From Verrucomicrobiota bacterium (GTDB taxonomy: Bacteria; Verrucomicrobiota; Verrucomicrobiia; Chthoniobacterales; Terrimicrobiaceae), in the NCBI GenBank assembly GCA_026398255.1, contig JAPLTG010000043.1, positions 1 through 53,308 of the forward strand: a stretch of DNA of 53,308 bases, given 5' to 3'. The notes beneath the pieces were generated by a model. The model had not been told where the DNA came from. It saw only the letters and a list, made by a program, of their open reading frames with translations, and searched no databases. The translations under genes and the position numbers were made by a program. This document shows positions 45,658-53,308 of this stretch, in pieces (position 1 is the first letter of the stretch; every line of letters starts with the position of its first letter).

Positions 45658-46077
45658 TCAGCTCAAACGACCTTGCTTTCGCTCCCTGATCAAAAACTCC
45701 GATGGAAGTAGAATGGGAAGTCCATAGCAGGACGATCCAAGAACCTTGATGAAATCGTCTCGATCCAGCGTCAGGAGAACATCAGCCCAAGCCAAAGCAG
45801 TGATCAAAACTGGTCGATCCTTGCTGGCTGGAAAAACCAAGGCTCGATCAATGGAGACAACATCATCGACAAGAGAAATGCGGGGACGCAAACCAACCCA
45901 TGTCGCCGTGGATTCAAAAGGAAACTTGGAAAGATTTCTTTCAACCTCATTACGGACCCATGGACTGGCGATCACCCTCCAGCCTTGTTTTGCGGCTATA
46001 TCAATAATGGCTCTGGATGCTCCAGACTTGGAACGGCAAGCAGCGAGAAGGACGCTTGTATCCAGAAAGATTCTCAC
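45658..46077 (-). CDS. PIN-domain toxin (VapC-like)
   Basis: The 139-residue protein starts [20 protein letters not shown], with the first PIN aspartate in FLDTSVL, a conserved glutamate in [10 protein letters not shown], and a C-terminal acidic pair in [15 protein letters not shown] toxins cleave tRNA or rRNA when unbound by their antitoxin. The start overlaps the stop of the upstream antitoxin (ATGA). The pair is flanked by the intact and the truncated ispF copies. Confidence 0.83.
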   Translation of the reverse strand: MRIFLDTSVLLAACRSKSGASRAIIDIAAKQGWRVIASPWVRNEVERNLSKFPFESTATWVGLRPRISLVDDVVSIDRALVFPASKDRPVLITALAWADVLLTLDRDDFIKVLGSSCYGLPILLPSEFLIRERKQGRLS

Positions 46078-46274
46078 GCTCCCGCGAGAAATTTACTGTA
46101 TCCTTCTTCGTCATCAGTAACCCATTTGTCGATGGTTGCCTTTGGAATATCGCGCACAGGTGGAAGCTCGTCGTCAGTGCTACGAAGGCGGGTGAGCAAG
46201 AAAGCCACAAGTTCCTTCTTCTCCTCAACTGGGAGAACATCGGCGGCTTCTTCTATCTCCAAGAGCGAACTCAT
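46074..46274 (-). CDS. Antitoxin partner of the PIN protein
   Basis: The 66-residue acidic protein (MSSLLEIEEAADVLPVEEKK, then LVAFLLTRLRSTDDELPPV) has the layout of small antitoxins that precede PIN toxins: an N-terminal helix pair and an extended C-terminal tail ending WVTDDEEGYSKFLAG that can bind the toxin. Overlap with the toxin gene supports the role. The exact antitoxin family is not clear. Confidence 0.7.
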   Translation of the reverse strand: MSSLLEIEEAADVLPVEEKKELVAFLLTRLRSTDDELPPVRDIPKATIDKWVTDDEEGYSKFLAGA

Positions 46275-46404
46275 GTTGAAACCGTATTTCAGAGTTTTGA
46301 AATTGTCGAATCCGATTGGGAGCAGTTTGGGAGGAATGTCTCCGTGACCCAGATAAAATCAAACTCTGCGAGTCGATGCGGTATTTTTCCGTGCGAAGGG
46401 GCGT

Positions 46405-46887
46405 CTATTCCTCCGGGCGGTCCACGCAGGCGGTGGCGAGGGCGGCCATGCCTTCGCTACGGCCGAGAAAACCCATGGATTCGTTGGTGGTGGCTTTGAT
46501 GCCGATGCGGTTGGGAGGCAGGCCGAGGGCGGAGCCGACGCGTTCTTTCATCAGCGCGAGGTGGGGGGAGATTTTGGGTTCCTCGGCGATGAGGGTGGCG
46601 TCGATATTGTGGAGGCGAATGGATTTTTCCTCCAGCAGGGCCCGGACGCGGCGGAGGATTTCGAGGCTACTGATGCCGCGAATGGAGGGGTCGGTATTTG
46701 GAAAGAGGTGGCCGATGTCGGGTTCGCCGGCGGCACCCAGGAGGGCGTCGGCGATGGCGTGGCAGAGGACATCGGCGTCCGAGTGGCCGTCGAGACCGAA
46801 CGGGTGGGGGATCTCCACGCCGCCGAGCACAAGCGGGCGGTCCACGACGAGGCGGTGGACATCGTAGCCTATGCCGGTGGCGATCAT
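46405..46887 (-). CDS. ispF: 2-C-methyl-D-erythritol 2,4-cyclodiphosphate synthase
   Basis: The 160-residue enzyme forms the cyclic diphosphate in the MEP isoprenoid pathway. It has the zinc site in GIGYDVHRL (D9, H11) and the GLDGHSDADVLCHAIADALLG signature, then GEPDIGHLFPNTDP and the C-terminal [15 protein letters not shown]. Length is normal. The start overlaps the stop of the inositol-phosphatase-family gene (ATGA). It is the intact source of the truncated copy downstream. Confidence 0.95.
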   Translation of the reverse strand: MIATGIGYDVHRLVVDRPLVLGGVEIPHPFGLDGHSDADVLCHAIADALLGAAGEPDIGHLFPNTDPSIRGISSLEILRRVRALLEEKSIRLHNIDATLIAEEPKISPHLALMKERVGSALGLPPNRIGIKATTNESMGFLGRSEGMAALATACVDRPEE

Positions 46888-47639
46888 TCCAGGCCGAGGT
46901 CGATTTTGCCGCTGGAGGCGACGATGGAGTATTTCTCGGGGAGAGAGGCGTGGGGCTGCATGTCCACGCGTCCACCGGCAGTTTCAACGAGGAGAATTCC
47001 GGCGGCGACATCCCACAGGCTGATCATGTTTTCGATATAGGCATCGAGGCGACCGCAGGCGACATAGGCGATGTCGAGGGAGGCGCTGCCCATCATGCGG
47101 CACTTTTTCGCGTTGCGGACCATTTTTTCGAAAAGGGGCATCCCGCGATTGATGGTATCGATATTTTTGGAAACGCCGACGGAGATCGTGGCCTCGGAGA
47201 GGGTCGGGCGGGGGCTGACGGCGATGGGTTGGCCGTTCAGGAGGGCGGGCGAGCCGCGCTGGACGCTCCACAGCTCGTCGCGCATGGGGTCGTAGATGAC
47301 GCCGACGAGGATTTGGCCGGCCTTGCGGAGCGCGATGCTCACGGCGAAGTGCGGGATGTTGTAGAAAAAATTCACCGTGCCGTCGATGGGGTCGATGATC
47401 CATTGGTGCTCGGCGGATTGGTCGCCGCGCAGTCCCTCCTCGCCGTAGATGGCATGGTCGGGGTGGCGGTCGAGGATGATTGATTCGATGAGGGCCTGCG
47501 TGCGTTTGTCGAGTTCGAGCTTGATGTCGTGGGCGAGGTTTTCATCGACATGGAGGGGCTTGCCGAAATTGGCGCGGAGAAATCCGCCGGCGGCTTGGGC
47601 GGCATCGAGGGCGGTTTGCAGGTAGGCGTCGAGTGTCAT
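46884..47639 (-). CDS. Inositol monophosphatase family protein
   Basis: The 251-residue protein (start MTLDAYLQTALDAAQAA; the upstream open frame is unlike protein) has the metal-binding motifs GEEG, DPIDGTVNFF and WDVAAGILLVETAGG, typical of Mg-dependent, Li-sensitive phosphatases acting on inositol phosphate or related substrates. It is co-transcribed with ispF. It is an ordinary backbone gene; the exact substrate is not determinable. Confidence 0.92.
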   Translation of the reverse strand: MTLDAYLQTALDAAQAAGGFLRANFGKPLHVDENLAHDIKLELDKRTQALIESIILDRHPDHAIYGEEGLRGDQSAEHQWIIDPIDGTVNFFYNIPHFAVSIALRKAGQILVGVIYDPMRDELWSVQRGSPALLNGQPIAVSPRPTLSEATISVGVSKNIDTINRGMPLFEKMVRNAKKCRMMGSASLDIAYVACGRLDAYIENMISLWDVAAGILLVETAGGRVDMQPHASLPEKYSIVASSGKIDLGLE

Positions 47640-47767
47640 TCGCGTTTCATATCGGGCGCAGCGCTCTGGTGGAGCAAGACATTTCCGACGCTTGCGGGGC
47701 GGACAGGCGGTTGCTAGGCTTCGCCCATGATGTTCGCCCCGACTTTCGCCAACCTCAGGCTCTCGCC

Positions 47768-48049
47768 ATGCTGCTAAGTCGAGACCAGATCGAACTCCTC
47801 CTCGGCGATGTGGACTACATCTTGCCTCGGACGGCATGCGACAAATTCCCGATCACAAAATCCCGCATCCTTCGCGAGATCGAGCGGGATGCCGACATCC
47901 TCCTCGATTTGGTCGAGGGAATGAGCGAGGCGGACGCGAAGTTTCTCAGCGTGCCAGCGTCCACGCTGCGATCGCTCATCTCGAGGCGCAGTCGGGGCGT
48001 TGCGGCGGAGGCTGCCTCCGAGGCTGATCTCTTCACGGCGTTCGCCTGA
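47768..48049 (+). CDS. Hypothetical 93-residue protein
   Basis: Chosen start MLLSRDQIELLLGDVDYILP; the longer open frame upstream is antisense to the phosphatase start and not protein-like. The product is helical and charged (SRILREIERDADILLDLVEG). The 3' end overlaps the convergent MGMT gene by 17 bp. No family recognised. Confidence 0.55.
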   Translation: MLLSRDQIELLLGDVDYILPRTACDKFPITKSRILREIERDADILLDLVEGMSEADAKFLSVPASTLRSLISRRSRGVAAEAASEADLFTAFA

Positions 48050-48377
48050 CGAAGCGCTCCTCAACCCGTCCCGCCGAGTCAAAACAAACGCCCTCTTGCT
48101 GGAGTAGAAGCCGTTTTTGAGTCAAAGGCTCGCCCGAGATTTTCCCAAAAAATCCGCCGAGTGAGCCATCCGATCGCACGACCCGGTGGCATGGCACCTC
48201 GGGCGCGAAGGGGTTTTTCTGAAGGGCTTGTCCGACCGCACGAGGTGATCCAGAGCCGATTTCCGCCGCGATAGCACCGTATGTCGAGACGCGGCCACGC
48301 GGGATTTTTGCGACCGCTTCGTAGATGCGCGACTCGAAGTCCGTGGGGGTTTTTGCAGGTTGCCTCGTCGATGGCAT
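48033..48377 (-). CDS. Short methylated-DNA--protein-cysteine methyltransferase
   Basis: The 114-residue protein has the catalytic PCHRVV motif with acceptor cysteine, preceded by the helix-turn-helix RGRVSTYGAIAAEIGSGSPRAVGQAL that flips the base. The N-terminal RNase H-like domain of Ada/Ogt is absent. Because the cysteine is kept it is a small active-type MGMT rather than an alkyltransferase-like protein (which has PWHRV). I prefer the start at 48377; a start at 48398 would overlap the divergent SOD start codon. Confidence 0.88.
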   Translation of the reverse strand: MPSTRQPAKTPTDFESRIYEAVAKIPRGRVSTYGAIAAEIGSGSPRAVGQALQKNPFAPEVPCHRVVRSDGSLGGFFGKISGEPLTQKRLLLQQEGVCFDSAGRVEERFVRRTP

Positions 48378-48396
48378 GGGATAATTTGGCAGCGCC

Positions 48397-49107
48397 ATGA
48401 AAACCAAAAGCTCCCTTCGCTTGCATTGCAATTCCGTTTTGGCCCTCGCTGCCTTGCTCGTGACTTCCCTGCCGCTGGCCGCCCAGGACGCGCCATCTGG
48501 CCCCTACACCCTTCCCCCGCTTCCCTACGCGCCCGAGGCTCTCGAGCCGCACATCGATGCCGAGACGATTCGCATTCACCACGGGAAACACCACAAGGCG
48601 TATGTGGACAACGCTAACAAGCTCCTCGCCGACCAACCCGAGCTCGCGAAGCTCAGCCCCGTCGAGCTTTTGAAGAATCTCTCCGAGGTCCCCGAGTCGA
48701 TCCGTGCGGGCCTGAGAAACAATGTCGGCGGCCATGTGAACCATTCGGCGTTCTGGCTGATGATGTCGCCCAACGGCGGCGGCGAACCGACCGGCGACCT
48801 CGCGAACGCGGTTGAATCGACTTTCGGCTCGTTTGCGGACTTCAAAAAACAATTCACCGATGCCGCGATGAAGCGCTTCGGAAGCGACTGGGCATGGCTT
48901 GTAGTGAAAGACGGGAAGCTTTCGATCCTTTCCACGCCGAACCAAGACCCGCCGCTACTCGACGGCTATACCTCGATCCTCGGGCTCGATGTCTGGGAGC
49001 ACGCCTACTATTTGAAATACCAGAACCGCCGGGGTGACTATGCCTCCGCCTGGTGGAATGTTGTGAACTGGCCCTATGTTGCCGAGCTTTACGCCAAGGC
49101 GAAGTGA
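48397..49107 (+). CDS. sodA: Exported Fe/Mn superoxide dismutase
   Basis: The 236-residue protein has a signal peptide ([18 protein letters not shown]) and a full SOD fold: metal ligands in [23 protein letters not shown], and [15 protein letters not shown]. The TPNQDPPL segment places a glutamine where Mn-type enzymes carry it, so Mn is favoured, though cambialistic use is possible. It would remove superoxide outside the cytoplasm. It is divergently placed from MGMT. Confidence 0.92.
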   Translation: MKTKSSLRLHCNSVLALAALLVTSLPLAAQDAPSGPYTLPPLPYAPEALEPHIDAETIRIHHGKHHKAYVDNANKLLADQPELAKLSPVELLKNLSEVPESIRAGLRNNVGGHVNHSAFWLMMSPNGGGEPTGDLANAVESTFGSFADFKKQFTDAAMKRFGSDWAWLVVKDGKLSILSTPNQDPPLLDGYTSILGLDVWEHAYYLKYQNRRGDYASAWWNVVNWPYVAELYAKAK

Positions 49108-49119
49108 GTCGGGCCGCCA

Positions 49120-50022
49120 ATGACCGCCACAGCTGACGCCCCGCTTCCGGCGAACACCCGGCTTCCCGACAGCCCGCTCCGGCGTGTGGCCTCGCGGTTT
49201 TTTTCAAGCCGCCTCGCCGTAGTCTCGCTGGGTTTCATTGCGTTCTTTTTTACCGTCGCCATCACCGCCGGGGTTCTCCAACTCCTCGGCCTACCGATGC
49301 CGATGGACCCCAATGCCACCAACCTCGCCGCGAAGCTCCAGCCGCCCTCCGCCGCGCACTGGCTTGGCACCGACAACCTCGGCCGCGATGTGCTTTCGCG
49401 CATGGTGGCCGGTTCGACAATCTCGCTCACCGTCGGCTTTGTCGCCATGGCCGTCTCACTTGGAATTGGAATCGTGGTCGGCGCCATCAGTGGCTATTTC
49501 GGCGGCTGGATCGACAATGTCCTTATGCGAATCGTCGATGCGCTGCTTTGCTTTCCATCATTTTTTCTCATCCTGAGCGCGATCGCAATTTTGGGCCCGA
49601 ACATCTGGATCATCATTGCGGTGATCGGACTGGTGAGTTGGACCGGCACCGCCCGCCTAGTCCGCGCCGAATTCCTCACACTTCGCGAAAGCGAGTATGT
49701 CCGCGCCGCCCGTGCCATGGGCCAGAGCGGCTGGAAAGTCATTTTCCGCCACATCCTACCGAATGCCGCCGCGCCGATTTTCGTCACAGCCATCGTCAGC
49801 ATTCCCGATGCGATCCTCGTCGAGTCCGGCCTGAGCTTTCTGAGCTTCGGCGTGCCGCCGCCACAAGCCACATGGGGCAACATCATCGCCGACGGCAAAA
49901 CCTACATCCTCGACGCATGGTGGCTCATCGTCTTTCCAGGCCTTGCCATTTTCAGCGCCTCGCTCGCCTTCTACATCGCCGGAGATGCCCTCCGCCGCGC
50001 CGCCGAAACCCGCCCGCAATGA
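49120..50022 (+). CDS. OppC/DppC-like ABC transporter permease
   Basis: The 300-residue protein has a cytoplasmic N-terminus, a first membrane segment (LAVVSLGFIAFFFTVAITAG), the HWLGTDNLGRDVLSRM signature of DppC/OppC proteins, and four to five further segments with the coupling EAA-like loop SEYVRAARAMGQSG. It would form half of the membrane channel of a peptide or nickel importer. The partner OppB-type permease and a binding protein are not in the window, and SOD is directly upstream, so the operon looks incomplete. Confidence 0.9.
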   Translation: MTATADAPLPANTRLPDSPLRRVASRFFSSRLAVVSLGFIAFFFTVAITAGVLQLLGLPMPMDPNATNLAAKLQPPSAAHWLGTDNLGRDVLSRMVAGSTISLTVGFVAMAVSLGIGIVVGAISGYFGGWIDNVLMRIVDALLCFPSFFLILSAIAILGPNIWIIIAVIGLVSWTGTARLVRAEFLTLRESEYVRAARAMGQSGWKVIFRHILPNAAAPIFVTAIVSIPDAILVESGLSFLSFGVPPPQATWGNIIADGKTYILDAWWLIVFPGLAIFSASLAFYIAGDALRRAAETRPQ

Positions 50023-50867
50023 ACGCTCCGCTCCTCGAAGTCGAAAACCTCTCCATCAACTTCCGCACCGAAAACGGCCTCGTCGAAGCCGTGAAGCGCG
50101 TCTCCCTCTCGCTCGAGCACGGCGGCTCGCTCGCCATCGTCGGCGAGAGCGGCAGCGGCAAAAGCGTCACCGCCCTCTCGCTCGCCCGCCTGCTTCCCAC
50201 GCCGCCCGCCGAGTTTTCCAGTGGCTCGATCCGCTTCGAGGGACGCGACATCCTCGCGATGTCCCCGGCCGAACTCCGCGCCGTGCGTGGCGGCGGGATT
50301 GCGTATGTTTTCCAAGAGCCCGCCACCTCGCTCAACCCCGTCTTTACCATCCGCAGCCAGATCGCCGAGGGCATCCGCCTCCACCGACCCGAGGTCAAAA
50401 ATCTCGACGCCGAAGTCGCCAAGTGGCTCGGCGCCGTCGGCATCGTCGATCCCGAGAAACGCATGCGCGATTACCCGCACCAACTCAGCGGCGGCATGCA
50501 ACAGCGCGCCATGATCGCCATGGCCCTCGCCTGCCGTCCCCGCCTGCTCATCGCCGACGAGCCCACCACCGCGTTGGATGTCACGATCCAAGCCCAAATC
50601 CTCGCCGAACTCCGCCGTCTCCGCGCCGAGTTCGACATGGCCCTGATCCTCATCACGCACAATTTCGGAATCATTCGCGGTCTCTGCGACCGGGTGGCCG
50701 TCATGTTCCGTGGCGAGATCGTGGAAACCGGTAAAACCGAATCTGTCCTCGAAAATCCTCAGCACCCCTACACGAAAGCCCTTATCGCCTGCGTCCCCCG
50801 CCTCGGCACCAAACAGCGCCGCCTCCGCACCATCGACTACAACTGGGAAACCGCTTCCGTAAAATGA
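50019..50867 (+). CDS. OppD/DppD-like ABC transporter ATPase
   Basis: The 282-residue protein starts [15 protein letters not shown], overlapping the permease stop (ATGA). It has Walker [10 protein letters not shown]-loop [11 protein letters not shown], signature [13 protein letters not shown], Walker [13 protein letters not shown], and ends with the oligopeptide-transporter C-terminal region ([19 protein letters not shown]). OppF-type second ATPase is absent. A longer upstream open frame is antisense noise. Confidence 0.93.
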   Translation: MNAPLLEVENLSINFRTENGLVEAVKRVSLSLEHGGSLAIVGESGSGKSVTALSLARLLPTPPAEFSSGSIRFEGRDILAMSPAELRAVRGGGIAYVFQEPATSLNPVFTIRSQIAEGIRLHRPEVKNLDAEVAKWLGAVGIVDPEKRMRDYPHQLSGGMQQRAMIAMALACRPRLLIADEPTTALDVTIQAQILAELRRLRAEFDMALILITHNFGIIRGLCDRVAVMFRGEIVETGKTESVLENPQHPYTKALIACVPRLGTKQRRLRTIDYNWETASVK

Positions 50868-51214
50868 CCATCGAACGCCTTAAATACATCATCTGGGCCA
50901 AGGACCTCGCCCGCGCCGTGACTTTCTACACCACGCTCTTCGGCGCGAAAGTCACCCGCCAAAACGAAAACCTCGCTGAACTCGAAATTGCCGGTTCCAC
51001 GCTCGGCATCCACAGCGGCGGCGAGGACGAAACCACTTGGACCGGCCTCGCCTTCCAAGTCCCCGATGTCCTCATTGGAGCTGCCGAACTCGTCGCCGCC
51101 GGAGGCATCCTCCGCCACGAACCGATGGCCGACCAACCCGGCGAACCGCCCCACCTCGCCCTCTGCGCCGATCCCGAAGGCAACCAAATTATGCTCACGC
51201 GCAAGAGGCATTGA
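50864..51214 (+). CDS. VOC-family (glyoxalase-like) protein
   Basis: The 116-residue protein has the paired beta-alpha-beta-beta-beta units of the vicinal-oxygen-chelate fold: IERLKYIIWAKDLARAVTFY, then GLAFQVPDV and ALCADPEGNQIML. Metal ligands are not certain by eye. The start overlaps the ABC ATPase stop (ATGA), so it is co-translated with transport genes. Substrate unknown. Confidence 0.87.
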   Translation: MTIERLKYIIWAKDLARAVTFYTTLFGAKVTRQNENLAELEIAGSTLGIHSGGEDETTWTGLAFQVPDVLIGAAELVAAGGILRHEPMADQPGEPPHLALCADPEGNQIMLTRKRH

Positions 51215-51274
51215 CTCCAAACTTCGCGCTTGCTCTGCGCTGAAGCCTTACCAAACTATGAAGTCAGATTTTCT

Positions 51275-51345
51275 GCGGGTGTAGTTCAATGGTAGAACGG
51301 CAGCTTCCCAAGCTGCATACGAGGGTTCGATTCCCTTCACCCGCT
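51275..51345 (+). tRNA. tRNA-Gly(CCC)
   Basis: The 71-nt gene has acceptor GCGGGTG paired with CACCCGC, D arm AGTTCAATGGTAGAAC, anticodon loop TTCCCAA with anticodon CCC, and T arm GAGGGTTCGATTCCCTT. Discriminator T; CCA not encoded. Confidence 0.94.
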
Positions 51346-51363
51346 CCCACCTTTTGCCGACGG

Positions 51364-51630
51364 TTAAATTTTTACCGAGGCCTTCTGTTTGTAGGATCTC
51401 GGATTTGCCTGGTAGGTGACTTTTGCCCGGGGCGTGTCGAGATACTCTGTAACGCCCTCCAGCGAATCCTCTCTCATCATGCCAGCGTAGGTGGGCGAGC
51501 TTGTTTTTTCGACTTCCCTTTCCAATAGCCGTTCCACCAATTCCGAGAGACTCCGGCCCTGCGATCGAGCCAGAGCCAAGGCGGATTCTTTTACTGCTGG
51601 GTGAAGAGTGAGATTTGTTTTTTCTCTCAT
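51364..51630 (-). CDS. DUF6364-like / ribbon-helix-helix antitoxin-type protein
   Basis: The 88-residue protein starts MREKTNLTLHPAVKESALAL; NLTLHPAVKESALALARSQG and SLSELVERLLE form the ribbon-helix-helix. The tail (MMREDSLEGVTEYLD) would bind a toxin. No PIN or other toxin follows; the tRNA-Gly lies next downstream, so it is a solitary antitoxin. Confidence 0.72.
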   Translation of the reverse strand: MREKTNLTLHPAVKESALALARSQGRSLSELVERLLEREVEKTSSPTYAGMMREDSLEGVTEYLDTPRAKVTYQANPRSYKQKASVKI

Positions 51631-51719
51631 TTATACGCCCATAAATAAGCTCTCCCCCCCACTTTCTCAATTTTTTTTCTTGTTGCGTGCGATTATGCGT
51701 ATAAACATACGACTTCAAG

Positions 51720-51977
51720 ATGCGGTCAAACATTATCACCTCCGAGAAAAAAGAACGCTCGATGACCTCGATTTATCTGCGGTGCGATTTGAAGTCCTTC
51801 GCCCGCGAAGCCTCATGCAGAAACGGTCAACCACTCACCCGATACATCGAGTCTCTCCTTGTCGGTGAACTCACCGCAGTTAACGGGGTGGATGCTAAAC
51901 GCGCAATTAGCGCAACTCCTCGCGACGCCCAGTCTCCAAAAGCCTCCACCCCCGACCATCAGAATCCAGCCCTCTAG
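51720..51977 (+). CDS. Hypothetical small protein
   Basis: An 85-codon frame; a better start may be 51762 (MTSIYLRCDLKSFAREASCR). The segment NGQPLTRYIESLLVGEL resembles a ribbon-helix-helix second helix. The end is low-complexity (SPKASTPDHQNPAL). Weak support. Confidence 0.4.
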   Translation: MRSNIITSEKKERSMTSIYLRCDLKSFAREASCRNGQPLTRYIESLLVGELTAVNGVDAKRAISATPRDAQSPKASTPDHQNPAL

Positions 51978-52058
51978 CACGGGCCTCAATTTCCCAAGAC
52001 TCACACCTAAAACCAAACAGCAACCAACTCGAAAAAAATCCAACCAATAAACCAATCC

Positions 52059-53308
52059 ATGGCCACAAAACGCACCACCAAAAAACTCCCTACAGGAAAA
52101 AAAATCCGCCAATCCAATCCGAAGGACACGACTCTGAATTTTGCTTCTAGCAAATCTGGATTCAACCTCGTCGGCAACAGTCTTAATGACACCCTTATTG
52201 GTGGCAAAGCGGCTAATTCAATTGTTGGCGGAAATGGCAACAACTACCTCGTGGGCGGAGCAGGCAATGACACGATCAATGGTGGATCCGGTAATGATCG
52301 AATTGTTACTGGAGCTGGTGCGAACCTCGTAAACGCTGGAAATGGCAACAACACCGTCACTGGGGGGGCTTCGGCGGACACCATTACTGCTGGGAGTGGA
52401 AACGACAGCATCTTTGGAAACGGCGGTGCCGATCGAATTAACGCCGGGGCAGGTAACGACACCATCGTTTTTTCAACTGCAGCGAATCTGGCGGCTGCGG
52501 CTACCGTGATTGGCGGCACCGGCACAAATACGATTTCGATAACCGGCGATTCACAGTCTATCGCTGACAGCCAGTTCTCCAAGGTCACACAGGTTCAGAT
52601 TCTTAATTTGGGCAACGGAACTAACAGTGTGACATTGGGAGCTGCAGCCACCGCTGCAGGTATTCAAAGCGTAACTGGAGGAACTGGGGATGACACCTTT
52701 ACTCAAGCAACTACAACAAGCTTCACAATCGACGGTAAAGGTGGCACCGACTCGCTGACATTGTCGACTGCGGGAACAGTGAGCGACTACAGTAAGCTCA
52801 CAAACATCGAGAAGCTGAACCTAGCCGATGGAGCCAACACGGTGAATCTTGCCACGGCAGGAGCCGCAGGCATCGCGTCTGTGGACGGCGGAAGCGGAGT
52901 GGATGCGTTCACGGCAGCCGCGACAACGAGCTTCACAATCGACGGTAAAGGTGGCGCCGACTCGCTGACATTGTCGACCGCGGGAACAGTGAGCGACTAC
53001 AGTAAGCTCACAAACATCGAGAAGCTGAACCTAGCCGATGGAGCCAACACGGTGAATCTTGCCACGGCAGGAGCCGCCGGCATCGCGTCTGTGGACGGCG
53101 GAAGCGGAGCGGATGCGTTCACAGCAGCCGCGACAACGAGCTTCGCAATCGACGGTAAAGGTGGCAACGATTCGCTGACCTTGTCGACCGCAGGAACGGT
53201 GAGCGACTTCAGCAAGCTCTCGAACATCGAGAAGCTGAACCTAGCCGATGGAGCCAACACGGTGAATCTTGCCACGGCAGGAGCCGCTGGCATCGCGTCT
53301 GTGGACGG
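52059..53308 (+). CDS. RTX-type repeat protein, 5' part (runs off the window)
   Basis: An uninterrupted frame from ATG at 52059 to the window end (416 codons) starts MATKRTTKKLPTGKK. Residues ~50-130 have hemolysin-type calcium-binding nonapeptides (GGAGNDTINGGSGNDRI, then GGASADTI, AGSGNDSI, GNGGADRI). From ~215 on it consists of near-identical 70-residue tandem units. There is no N-terminal signal peptide, as expected for a type I-secreted protein whose signal is C-terminal. It is likely a large secreted or surface protein. The leader is A/C-rich with no Shine-Dalgarno. Confidence 0.88.
   Translation, partial: MATKRTTKKLPTGKKIRQSNPKDTTLNFASSKSGFNLVGNSLNDTLIGGKAANSIVGGNGNNYLVGGAGNDTINGGSGNDRIVTGAGANLVNAGNGNNTVTGGASADTITAGSGNDSIFGNGGADRINAGAGNDTIVFSTAANLAAAATVIGGTGTNTISITGDSQSIADSQFSKVTQVQILNLGNGTNSVTLGAAATAAGIQSVTGGTGDDTFTQATTTSFTIDGKGGTDSLTLSTAGTVSDYSKLTNIEKLNLADGANTVNLATAGAAGIASVDGGSGVDAFTAAATTSFTIDGKGGADSLTLSTAGTVSDYSKLTNIEKLNLADGANTVNLATAGAAGIASVDGGSGADAFTAAATTSFAIDGKGGNDSLTLSTAGTVSDFSKLSNIEKLNLADGANTVNLATAGAAGIASVD
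52715..53308 (+). repeat. 210-bp tandem repeats in the RTX-type gene
   Basis: Units begin at about 52715, 52925 and 53135 with an exact period of 210 bp (70 codons) and only scattered base differences, for example around CTTCACAATCGACGGTAAAG. The third unit is cut by the window end. High DNA identity implies recent expansion or ongoing homogenisation. Confidence 0.92.

Noticed and set aside
47633-47767. Upstream extension of the 93-residue gene
   Set aside because: This part lies over the phosphatase start region and reads unlike protein; the ATG at 47768 is the likelier start.
52715-53308. CRISPR array
   Set aside because: The periodicity is 210 bp, coding, and lacks short repeats with unique spacers. 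No CRISPR array was seen anywhere in the window.

Overview
The window is bacterial chromosome, moderately to highly GC-rich, with a large accessory region set into a core backbone. Many genes lack a Shine-Dalgarno sequence and instead have A/C-rich leaders. With the repertoire (MEP-pathway ispF, class I NrdA, DUF4236 and NPY-repeat proteins, a long RTX-type repeat protein), this suggests Verrucomicrobiota or a close PVC relative. That assignment is inference; no rRNA is present.

Left edge (1-3.4 kb): the 3' end of a ribonucleotide reductase large-subunit gene, a strong hairpin, a SWIM zinc-finger protein that looks like a helicase lacking its SNF2 motor, and a small hypothetical gene. Region A (3.4-19.7 kb, all minus strand): one long defence operon. 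In transcription order it reads leader peptide, two hypotheticals, secreted NPY-repeat protein, DUF4236, Fic (frameshifted), 97-aa protein, SNF2 helicase, DUF262/DUF1524 nuclease, DUF4391, GxxExxY, type III Mod, a decayed gene, a candidate abiF-type RNA, an Abi_2/HEPN protein, type III Res and a small phosphatase.

Region B (19,986-45,288): a 25.3-kb integrated element bounded by 43-bp direct repeats of the 3' half of a tRNA-Lys(CUU). It carries a tyrosine recombinase, an AlpA-like protein, a RepA-like ATPase, an AEP-type primase and a relic primase-helicase. A second defence operon follows: leader peptide, 136-aa protein, histone-deacetylase-like enzyme, lipoprotein, NPY-repeat protein, DUF4236, 97-aa homologue, SNF2-DUF3883 helicase, RloA/RloB-like pair, DUF1156 methylase, 131-aa protein and DUF499 ATPase. 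An AT-rich orphan gene, DUF2971, an M28 peptidase and small genes lie at the right end.

The most striking structure is that regions A and B contain the same modular frame in inverted orientation. The frame is a conserved 70-bp leader with a short peptide, then variable cargo, then NPY-repeat/DUF4236/97-aa genes, then a SNF2 helicase and a different restriction module in each copy. This looks like a cassette architecture in which cargo is exchanged between fixed ends.

Right backbone (45.3-53.3 kb): tRNA-Lys, a truncated ispF copy, a PIN toxin-antitoxin pair, intact ispF, an inositol-phosphatase-family gene, a short MGMT, a secreted Fe/Mn SOD, orphan OppC/OppD-like ABC genes, a VOC protein, tRNA-Gly(CCC), a DUF6364-like gene and the start of a large RTX-type protein with 70-residue tandem repeats. 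No CRISPR array or rRNA gene was seen.
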